From Enterobacterales bacterium CwR94 (GTDB lineage Bacteria; Pseudomonadota; Gammaproteobacteria; Enterobacterales; Enterobacteriaceae), in assembly GCA_002837195.1 (NCBI GenBank), contig KZ478059.1:186001-250000 (forward strand): a DNA stretch of 64,000 nt, read 5' to 3'. The notes beneath the pieces were generated by a model. It saw nothing but the letters and a program-made list of their open reading frames with translations, ran no database searches and was not told where the DNA came from. Every line of letters begins with the position of its first letter. Positions within the stretch are counted from its first letter, which is position 1. Both the position numbers and the translations under genes were made by a program. Shown piece by piece: positions 20,977 through 30,000 of this stretch.

Positions 20977-21516
20977 TTACCACATCAAATCATCAGGCAC
21001 TTTGAAATCCGCATAAGGATCGTCTTCATCCTGCTCTTCCTGACTTAACGCGCTGTTTAAAACAATGCTCTGGGCATCACGCTGCGCGATTTTGTCTGCG
21101 ACGACAGCAGGAATAATGGCGTACTGGCTCTCACCGCTACTATCCAGCATCAGGCGCGCAATGGCGAGGCGGCCGTTGATCAGCTGCGTTTGCGTCAGCT
21201 TATCCACGGTGATCTTTTTAATCAGATTGTTGTCGGTGAAGTTAAAACTGATATCGCCTTTGGCTGGCGTGATCTTATTCATCTCAATCAGTTGTTTAAC
21301 CTGCGCTTTGTACTCTTTCGACAAAACGGCTTGTTTCTGCTCTTCGCTAAGCTGTTTATCGCGCTCAAGCTGGGCTTTTTTGTTCTCTTCTACGGCCTCA
21401 CGCGCTTCACGCGCCTGAACGCGGGATTTCTTGGCGGTGCGCTGCACTTTCGCCATCTTTTTGCTGGTGACTAAGCCCGCTTTCAGCATCTGCTCTTGTA
21501 AGGTGAGTTTTGTCAT
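20977..21516 (-). CDS. yaiL: YaiL (DUF2058) protein
   Basis: This 179-residue protein has a long charged, helix-forming N-terminal half (MTKLTLQEQMLKAGLVTSKK, then a KKSRVQAREAREAVEENKK-type stretch), typical of the YaiL/DUF2058 nucleoprotein family. The C-terminal half contains FNFTDNNLIKKITVDKLTQ and SGESQYAIIPAVVADKIAQRD. It probably associates with nucleic acid; no reaction is known. It is convergent with the pseudouridine synthase gene, only 5 bp away. Confidence 0.88.
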   Translation of the reverse strand: MTKLTLQEQMLKAGLVTSKKMAKVQRTAKKSRVQAREAREAVEENKKAQLERDKQLSEEQKQAVLSKEYKAQVKQLIEMNKITPAKGDISFNFTDNNLIKKITVDKLTQTQLINGRLAIARLMLDSSGESQYAIIPAVVADKIAQRDAQSIVLNSALSQEEQDEDDPYADFKVPDDLMW

Positions 21517-21659
21517 TGTCGTTACTAAACCGGTTGAAAATTTGGGGAAGTATACCTGTAAACGAAAGGGCGATCGCGCCTATTTTAAATGCGCGACGCG
21601 TGCAGAAAGGGCATGAATAGGGCCCGTTGCATCGCAATGATTGCGATTAAATACAGGCG

Positions 21660-22637
21660 TTAGCGATGCTTTAAGCGGATGAAATAGTGCTCATCCTCTT
21701 CGTCATGATAAGCGGGTGAGGTAGACGATGCATGGCGGAACTGCTCAGCCTCATCGGTTTCCACCGTGTTTTCAAACAGCGATGCGAAATAATAATGTCG
21801 TGGGTTGCTGGATTGCATATAAAAGAACAGCAGGTCATCAATCACCAACTGCTTATTCATCAGCCCGAAGATTGAAGAGACAAGGTCGACACTGAATCGC
21901 AACTCCTGCTTGAGTTCATCTTCATTTTGATAGGGCGTAATAAGGGTGATTTTCTTATGTTGGTCTTTAAACAGATAGAGAAAGTTAGTGCTCTTAATCA
22001 CCCTGCTCAAAGTACACATGCGGTTGATATCATTTAACGCCGTTCGTACTTCAATATAGCCGGATGCTATCTCAAAAGGTGAAGGGGAACCGGTTCTGAT
22101 GGCGGATAACGAGGCGGTAATCGCGCGTAATCCATCTTGAATTTCCTGCAATTTTTCAGCGGTATCGTTAAAATCGACACCTGTTTCGTAGGAGGCATTT
22201 TCAAAAAGATTATTATAGAGCTTATAAGGATCGGTGATCTTTTTCTCAATATTCCCCGTATGGCCAGGCAATACATAGGTGGGGAATTTGGAAAGCGCTT
22301 CAGTGATGTATTTGTGATGAGAGAAAAAACTGTCAGAGGTATTTTTCCGCCGGGTAATGTCGAGCTGTGAGGCTGTTTGCAACGTTCTGTGCATATGCGC
22401 CACGATGGCAACCAAAGGAATGGACAGCGACCAAACGCCAATCGGCAGTTTAAAGCTGTTGAGAAAATCATCGTAGCCCGCGGGGGTAAAGCGCAGTCTG
22501 ACATCTGCATTGAACCACAGCGGCAGACATAACAGCAGTGCCAAGGCAAGTGGGCCAAGCATCACCAGCCAAAAAAGAGGTTGTTTAGACAGGCTCTCAT
22601 CGGTCAATGCCAGACGACGCAATACACGCTTACTCAC
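21660..22637 (-). CDS. two-TM membrane protein, unknown function
   Basis: This is a 325-residue protein from the GTG complementary to 22635-22637, which has GAGG 10 nt upstream. The frame runs on to 22751, but those codons lack a start site. TM1 is about residues 21-42 (LFWLVMLGPLALALLLCLPL) and TM2 about 62-80 (KLPIGVWSLSIPLVAIVAHM). They are followed by HRTLQTASQLDITRRKNTSDSFF-type sequence and a cytoplasmic domain of about 240 residues. This layout (two helices, IPLVAIVAxxHRTxQT, then a polar helix with a KN/SHHKYI segment) recalls membrane effectors seen in bacterial defence loci such as retron Ec48-type systems. That is an impression, not a match. There is no reverse transcriptase nearby. 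A lipoprotein gene lies just upstream on the same strand. Confidence 0.72.
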   Translation of the reverse strand: MSKRVLRRLALTDESLSKQPLFWLVMLGPLALALLLCLPLWFNADVRLRFTPAGYDDFLNSFKLPIGVWSLSIPLVAIVAHMHRTLQTASQLDITRRKNTSDSFFSHHKYITEALSKFPTYVLPGHTGNIEKKITDPYKLYNNLFENASYETGVDFNDTAEKLQEIQDGLRAITASLSAIRTGSPSPFEIASGYIEVRTALNDINRMCTLSRVIKSTNFLYLFKDQHKKITLITPYQNEDELKQELRFSVDLVSSIFGLMNKQLVIDDLLFFYMQSSNPRHYYFASLFENTVETDEAEQFRHASSTSPAYHDEEDEHYFIRLKHR

Positions 22638-22814
22638 GATTAGGTTACCTCGGATAAAGAGACTGTTCGTACGTTGGTCAGTAGCCAGTACAGGCAAGTA
22701 TGCCACTGATTGCGCTGAATGTACTGCGCCACCGGGAAAACCGTGGCGCAAACAGAGGGAGTGAAAAGCGGGAAGGCTGTAGGAGTAAGGCGTTACGCTG
22801 ACTGCAGTCGCGGC

Positions 22815-23462
22815 TTACGTGCCGTAAGGCAGGCCAATGTAATAATGTCGGAAGTTATCCAAACCGAACCACAACTTCCCGTCAAACCTGTCTGTTGGGG
22901 TTGCAACTAAGCCGCCACCGAATTGTTTACGCACTTTATTTGAGTGAATAGCAAACTCTGCCCGGCTGCCATCTTCATACAGAACAATAACGGTAAACGG
23001 CGACAAAGGTTCGGTATGCAGAATCATCATGTCGCGCGAATCATCGCTGTAGGTCATGTGGGGCGTAGCGAAGGTGGCGCCTTTAATCTTTCCTTTGTAT
23101 TCAAAAGCGAACCCTATCGTCGGCTTATTGATGATACCCACACGTGCAAAGTCTTCAGGACGGCGTAATCCAACCATCAACGCATTGCGGGTAAATCCTT
23201 TGGTACTCAGGGAAAGATCAGCATTAATGGTTGCCACAAAAAAGTCGGCTTGTTGTTTATCTGTGGCGAGAGTATCCAGTGACCCCAGCGACGCCAGACT
23301 CACTTCTTTTCCATTCACATCGCGGATTTCCTGCGCTTCTTTTAGCGCTGTCACGACCAGTTCGTTGGTAGGACGAGGTTGTACCCAGCGGACATTGGGC
23401 CCGCACCCGGCGATGAAAAACAGCGCCAACATCAGCAGAAATGATTTTCCGTACAATGGCAT
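22815..23462 (-). CDS. hypothetical lipoprotein, 215 aa
   Basis: Residues 1-20 form a lipoprotein signal peptide with the lipobox FIAGC (MPLYGKSFLLMLALFFIAGC), so the mature protein starts at Cys20 and is lipid-anchored. The remainder (NVRWVQPRPTNELVVTALKEA, TPHMTYSDDSRDMMILHTE, WFGLDNFRHYYIGLPYGT) fits no family I know. Glycine follows the lipid-modified cysteine (not Asp), so outer-membrane sorting by Lol is expected. It lies upstream of the two-TM membrane protein gene on the same strand and may be cotranscribed with it. Confidence 0.8.
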   Translation of the reverse strand: MPLYGKSFLLMLALFFIAGCGPNVRWVQPRPTNELVVTALKEAQEIRDVNGKEVSLASLGSLDTLATDKQQADFFVATINADLSLSTKGFTRNALMVGLRRPEDFARVGIINKPTIGFAFEYKGKIKGATFATPHMTYSDDSRDMMILHTEPLSPFTVIVLYEDGSRAEFAIHSNKVRKQFGGGLVATPTDRFDGKLWFGLDNFRHYYIGLPYGT

Positions 23463-23501
23463 ACTTATCCTTAAGTTTTGTCGATAGCGTCACTGCACCG
23501 T

Positions 23502-23660
23502 TTATAACATCAGTGGGGTGAGCGGATATTGCGTTTTGTCATTAAAATCAGGCCAGTCACCTTCCGCCAGATAACCGCCCTGAGAACCAATTTTCCACGA
23601 GCCATCATGATCGGTCAACGTAGCATTCGCGGGCGTTGGATTCTCAAACCAGCCAGATGC
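23502..23660 (-). pseudogene. truncated DUF4087-like gene remnant
   Basis: About 52 sense codons can be read on the minus strand, ending in TAA (complement of 23502-23504): SGWFENPTPANATL, DHDGSWKIGSQGGYLAEGDWP and a C-terminal PLTPLML. This resembles the C-terminal part of DUF4087 proteins (CGWFxNPTPxN...DRDGxW.I..QGG..A.GDWP). An in-frame TAA lies at 23661-23663, and more stops lie upstream, so the 5' half is lost. The conserved Cys before GWF is Ser. The family assignment is from memory. Confidence 0.55.
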
Positions 23661-24080
23661 TTACAAAGCTGGCGCCATCAGAGTGTTTTATGGGTTCTGC
23701 AGGCGAATCCTTTTTTTTACTTCCAGTTTTATGATGTCGGTGCGTGAAGTCGTTGGACGGAAGAAGTGACATCTCCTGAATATATTCAAGTGTTATTTTG
23801 CAAAAATATTGCATTTTAAAATCCCTTTAACTTATTGAAATGTAATGGTGTGTGTGAATTGTAGTCCCTGGCTTACATGTGGCTTAGGATTGTCTGATGT
23901 TTAGGTCTTAAATTGCATGGGAAAATTCCTCTCAAGCTGACAGGAACCCCCTGTCGCCATAAGTATCAGGCCCGGAAAAAACATTTACTTATTCAGTAAT
24001 CGTTTACTGACACCAAATGTACGCGTTGTGTTTTATTCATAGCGCCGGGCCTCTGCATCCTTTTTTAAGAGAGCCTGACT
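23661..24080 (+). promoter_or_regulatory. autotransporter upstream region and structured leader
   Basis: This 420-bp AT-rich region holds no credible gene. Besides the 18-bp dyad at 23860-23877 it has three nested structures. A hairpin GACAGG/CCTGTC lies at 23939-23955. An outer stem AGGCCCGG (23968-23975) pairs with CCGGGCCT (24045-24052). Inside it is a hairpin TCAGTAA/TTACTGA (23993-24010). The autotransporter ATG follows 28 bases after the outer stem, with a GAGAG ribosome site. If the transcript starts upstream, this is a folded 5' leader. Confidence 0.5.
23860..23877 (+). promoter_or_regulatory. candidate EvgA-like regulator box, copy 1
   Basis: TGTAGTCCCTGGCTTACA lies 203 bp upstream of the autotransporter start. 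It matches 17 of 18 positions with the sequence at 33733-33750 between the divergent EvgA-like genes. The core is a TGTA...TACA dyad. Shared control is inferred from the repeat. Confidence 0.6.
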
Positions 24081-27000
24081 ATGAATAAGATCTTCCGCGT
24101 GAAGTGGAATAGCTTTTTAAACCGTTTCGACGTGACGTCTGAATTAACCAAAGGGAAAACTAAAAGCAGCAGCGGTGATAAATCGACTGCGGTTTCGGCT
24201 GTGCGTAATGCAGGGATGATGACGCTGGGCAGCTTACTGATGGCGCTGGGTGGCGGAGCCAATGCTGCGGATATAAGCCTGGATATTTTTGATTCAAAAG
24301 ATGGTGGTTTCAGCAAAGTAATCACCGGACAGGACACACTGATTTCCTCCGACTGGAGCAATATCCATTCTGGTGATAGTGCCAGAGTCCGGAAAACCTT
24401 TGCTGAGGCTTTAAGCGATGGCGATATTACCGGAGATGGAACCTCTTTCATTAAAGATGGCTATTTCAAAACTGGCCAGCTGATTGGCGTTGAGTATACC
24501 GATCCAGACACAGGGAATACTGCGACGTTTAAAGCTTACGACAATGCACAGCTTGATATGCAGCCAATTAAAGACCAGACATTGCAAATTAACTATGCTG
24601 TACAGCCTGATGGGCAATATGTTGATCGTAATCTGATACAGGTACAGTCTGGTGGTGCTCTGGATGTGGATGTTGGAGACAAAAGCGATCCTTCCTGGTT
24701 TAATAATGTTGCTAACCGCCTGACCGCCTATCTGAAGGGCGCTGTTGGTACCTCCGTTACGTCTTCAATATTCAAAGCTGAATCATCGAGTGCTGTTAAT
24801 CCAGCGACTATTAATTACAACAGTAAAACAGCTATCCATCTTGGCAACTTCAGTAATCAAGCAAAGCCTGAAGAACAAATACCCGCGAATGCCCTGGCGA
24901 GTTTCTCAAATAAGTTTACGGGTCAATTCAACAGTGCTATTGGCCAGCAAAATGTTAGTAATATTGATGAATTACGCACTTATAACAGCGCGCTCATTGC
25001 TGCGGTGAAAAATCACATTATTACACCCGAGCAGTATACAAAGGAGTTTCAGAAAGCTTACGGCACGACGACTTATTATATTTATCAGGACTACAAAAGT
25101 AAGCCAATTGCTGCCGATGATGCCGCCCGTCAGGAAATTAACTACCAGCGGGTAGCCTATTTGCTGGGACAGGGGCAGGGTGCGGTAATCAACGTTGCAA
25201 ATGGCGCTTCTATACAGGGGGTCAACAGCGATATTTCAATTGTTCGCCTTGTCGATGGAGCCACGCTGAATAATGATGGTGAGTTAGGGCACATTGCCAG
25301 TAGTAGTTTTGGCACTGCGGTTATTTCGGCTAATAATAGATCGGTGATTAATAACAACGGTGTGATTGACGCAGGAACCAATACAGGACTGACCGGTTAC
25401 ACATACGTAACTGACAGTGGTTACACCGATACAATGCCTGTATTTTCGGGGCATAACATGGCTATTATTGCAAGTGATTCCATTATTAATAATGACGGAG
25501 TGATCAATATCGCACCGAATGGAAGTTATGCCACAAATACGGGTGTAGGTCTCTCTGGTAACAGTGTAATGGTAAATAGCGGGAATATTAACGTTGCCGC
25601 TATTCCTCGCGTTGGTAATGCTATTTATGCCGGAAAGTACACCATTGGTGTGCGCGCTATGGATACTTCCAGCTTTATCAACGATGGAACGATGTATTTG
25701 GGACGAGAGGCACAGCGCAAAACTGACTCACCTTCAAATGATATCGATGCCAGTAGTCCGGACAGCAGGTTAGTGGAAGCCATTGCAAAAGGATCGTTTA
25801 CCAACAACGGTTCAATGGTGATTGGCAGCAAGACTGAAGGGGGAATTGCCATTGTTGCCAATGGTGTAGGAACGTCTGTTGAGAATAAAGGCACCATCAA
25901 TATCGAAGGACGTGTCGTTAAACCAGCACCATTGCAAAATGCAGGCATGATTGCACTGGGCGGAGCCAGTCATGTGATTAATGCGGGTGGGAATATTAAT
26001 CTGAACGGCATTAATGCTGTCGGGATGATGGCGATTTCCAATGTCACTGATACTGCTGACACGATTGTTGATAACAATGGTTCAATTACTGTTAGCCAGG
26101 GCGTTGACCCAGTGACCAAAACCGCCAATTACGGACTCTGGGCTCATGGCAATAAAGCCACGGCGAATAATAATGGAGTAATTAATCTGGCTGGCGATGG
26201 TGCCATCGGTGCCCATGCCCGCGCGGGCGGTACCCTGGTGATCGACACCAATGGTCAGATGAACTTTACCGGTGGTAAAAAACAGACGGGCTACTACGTG
26301 GCGGGTGCGGGTTCCAAAGTGGTGGATAAAAGCACAACCGCTCAGGATGCTTCAACGGAAGATTCCACCCTCTACCGTATTGACCAGGGCGCCAGCTTCA
26401 ACGGTGATGACAGCAATTCGAAAGTGATTGCCAGCGGTAAAAACGCCACCGGAGTGCTGGTCACCAGCGCAGCCGGTCCAGCCAGTACGCTGGGTACCGG
26501 CAATATGCAAATTGATGTGAGCGGTGCGGGTGCGACCGGCGTGAAGGTGTCCGGATCGGCGCAGGGCACGCTTTCTGATAAAACCGTGTTGAACCTTTCT
26601 GGTGCAGGCAGCACCGCTGGGATTGTCGACGGCGATTACAGCGATATCGTGGGCAGCGCGCCGGTTAAAGTGGGCACCGCGGTGCTGACCAGCCACGCGA
26701 AGCTCGACAGCACCAACGCTGCCGCAGGGGCGATTGGCTACATTGCTCGTAATGGCGGCACCCTTGATCATCAAGGCACCATCGATTTTACAGCGGCTAA
26801 CACCACCGGCGTGCTGGTGGACGGCGGCACGCTGAAAAACGGCGGCAGCATTAAAGTCAACGGAACCGGCGTGAACATCCTCGGTGCCAACTCCACCGTC
26901 ACCAACACCAGCAATATTGAAGCCACCGACGGCCTGGCGGCTATCCGTGTGGGCAGCGGTGCAAGCCTGGCGCTTGATGGGAAAGGCAAGGTGATGGCCT

Positions 27001-30000
27001 CTGGCACGGCGCACGGCATCCTGCTGGATACCGGTGCGGCTGGTCTGACGGTGAAGGACGCCACCATTGAGATGGATCCGGTTGCCACCGGCAATGCCAT
27101 CGAGAACAAAGCGGAGCTCGCCGGAATCAAGCTGGATAACACGCATATCTCCGTCGATCGCGGCGCGGGCGTGCGCACCGCGGCCAGCATGGCAGCGGTT
27201 AACTCCGGTCAGATTGACGTAGGCGGCACCGGCACCGGGCTGCTGTTCCAGAACGCGGACGGCAGCACAGCAACTAACAGTCTGGATATGTCCGGCTCGA
27301 AAGATCTGGTGATCAACGTCAGCAGCGCATCCGGTAAAGGGATCGTCACCAACCTGACCGGCGATGTGAAGTCCGGTGCCAGCGTGAACGTGAAGGACGC
27401 TGCGGGCGGCGCTGCGCTGGTGGTGGGCGGTACCACAGAGAAAGTGGAGCAGAGCGGCGTGCTAACTTCGAAGTCCGGCACCCACGCGGTGGTGGATTTG
27501 GCGAATGGCCACGTTACCGAGTTTATCAACAGCGGTACCATCCAGACGGCGGATAAAGATAGCCAGGCTATCAACGTAACGACAGGCAGCAACCTGGCGT
27601 TCACTAATGCAGCGGGCGGCCATATCACCGGCAACGTGAGCCTGAGCGACGGTAACAATACCGTACGCCTGAAGAGCGGCAGCACTGCGAACGACATCAA
27701 CAGCGGCACAGGCAACGACAACTACTACCTCGACGACATCAAGGCGACCGAGACCGACCTGTTCACTTCGCTGAACGCAGGTGCGGGCAGCGACACCTTG
27801 AACCTGAACAACTCGGTGCTGAAGGTGGCGAGCCAGGCGATGCTGACCGGCTTTGAGAAGATCGCGCTGTCTCACGGCTCAACCCTGACGCTGGACAACA
27901 TTCTTCTGCCGCTCGGCGATGCACAGGATGACGGCACCGGTACCGGCTTTAATATCGACGCGACCAGCACTCTGGTGCTGGCGGAGCACGCGGACACGGC
28001 GTTCGCCAGCCACCTCAGCGGCGCGGGCACCCTGGCGGCCAGCACCGGCGGCAACGCGTTTGATTTCACGGCGAACAACGCGAACAACGCCTTTACCGGT
28101 ACTTTGGCGCTGAGCGACGCGACTTTTGGCCTGGACGGAGTGAACACCCAGGCGCTGACGAACGCCACCCTGCTGGCGGGCAAGGACAGCCATGTGAACG
28201 TGGCGGATGGCGTGCAGCATATTGGCGGTCTGAAGTTTGACGGCGGCACTGTGGCGTTTAATACCGGCACGCCGGGCGAGACATCGGCGAAGAGCAGCAT
28301 CCTGACTCACGGTCAGTTAGATCTGAACGGTGCGGGTACTGTGCAAGTGAACGCTGGCACCGTGAAGAATGATCCCGTGCTGCCGCCGGGTACGCTGTCG
28401 TTGCTGGAGCAGGACGACGCCAGCACCGGCCTGAAGCTGGCAGGCAGCACCGGCACCGTAACAGGTGCGGGCGGCAACTTGCTCCTCAAAGATCAAAACG
28501 GCAACCTCATCACTGATGCGCTGCACACGCAGATCACCCAGGGCGGTCTAACGGTGGCGAATGCCACCTACGACTACCGCCTGAGCAGCGGCGCTGAGAT
28601 GGACGGCCTGTACGTCAACTACGGTCTGACGGAGCTTGAGCTACTGACCCGCGACGCGGACGCCCTGGTGCTGAGCGCCTTTGGCAAAACCGGCAATGCG
28701 GCGGACATGAGTGCGAAGCTGACCGGCGCAGGTGACCTGGCGATTGATGCCGGTTCAACCAGCGGTGCGAGCGACGGGGGAGGCGGTGGCGTACCGGCAC
28801 CGACCAGCGTGGGTGAGATCGTGTCACTGTCAAACCTCAACAACGACTATACCGGCAAAACCGACGTGCGCAGCGGTGGCCTGCTAATGAACAACGACAA
28901 CGTGCTGGGTCAGACCTCTGAACTGGCGCTGGCGGCGGGCACAGGCTTTGACATGAACGGTCACCGCCAGACCGTGGGCAAGCTGAACACCGCCGCTGGC
29001 TCGCTGGTTAACCTCAACGGCGGCGCGCTGGACATCACGAACGGTGGTTCCGTGGACGGCGGCCTGCACGGCGCGGGCGCTATGAACGTGAACGGCGGCA
29101 CCTTGACGGTGAGCGGCGACAATGCCGGTCTGTCGGCTACCACCACTATCGCCTCCAGTGCGGACGTGCAACTGAACAGCACCCTTGGCCTCGGCACGGG
29201 TAGCATTGTGAATAATGGCTTGCTGGCACTGAAAGATGCAGTGGGCAACCTCTACAACAGCCTGAGCGGTGCGGGTGAAACGAGCGTAGCGCAGGCCAGC
29301 GACGTCATCCTGCTAGGCGACAACAACGGCTTTGATGGACAGTTTGCGGTTGAGAGCGGCTCATCCCTGACGGCGGTGGGCCAGCAGAGCCTGGGCAAGG
29401 CGGCCATTGGCAATGAGGGCACCCTGAACCTGGCGGGCGCGGGGAACTGGCAGTTGGACAACGCCATCACCGGCGGTGGCGTGCTGAACCAAAACGGTGG
29501 CGGCGTAGTGTCCCTGAGCCAGCGTGCGGCGCAGTACACTGGCGACACCAACGTCAACAGCGGCGGCCTGCAGCTGGGCAGCGCGGGCAGTAATGTGACA
29601 CTGGCTTCCAGTCAGGTGAACGTAGCGTCCGGTGCGATCTTCGGCGGCTATGGCGGCACTGCGGGCAGCGTGAGCAACAGCGGCACCCTGCTGCTGGGCA
29701 GCCTGAGCCCGACGGCGCGAGCGGTAGCGGACGCGGTGGCCTTTACTGTGGGCGGCAGTCTGGCCAACGGCGGCGAGTTGGCGGTGGGCCGCAGCGGCGG
29801 CGCGGCGGGCAATACCCTGCACGTGGCGGGTGACTACGTGGGCAACAACGGCCACCTGACGCTGAATACCGCGCTGGGCGGCGACGGCTCGGTCACTGAC
29901 AAACTGATAGTGGACGGCAATACCAGCGGCAGCACAAAAGTGAGCGTGAATAACGCGGGCGGTAGCGGCGCGAAGACGATTAACGGTATCGAGGTGATTA

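Noticed and set aside
22790-22815. Weak resemblance to the 18-bp EvgA-like box (TGCAGTCGCGGCTTACG)
   Set aside because: It needs a gap and several mismatches and lies at the 3' end of the lipoprotein gene, not at a promoter.
23529-23747. 72-codon plus-strand ORF
   Set aside because: It covers the DUF4087-like remnant on the other strand, and its translation resembles no protein.
21660-24080. Retron or other known defence system
   Set aside because: The two-TM protein recalls retron-associated effectors, but there is no reverse transcriptase, msr/msd-like RNA or partner ATPase in the neighbourhood.
25150-27700. Repeat-like DNA resembling a repeat array
   Set aside because: The repeats are imperfect, in frame and encode NNDG/NSG beta-helix rungs of the passenger. 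There are no uniform spacers, so it is not a CRISPR array.
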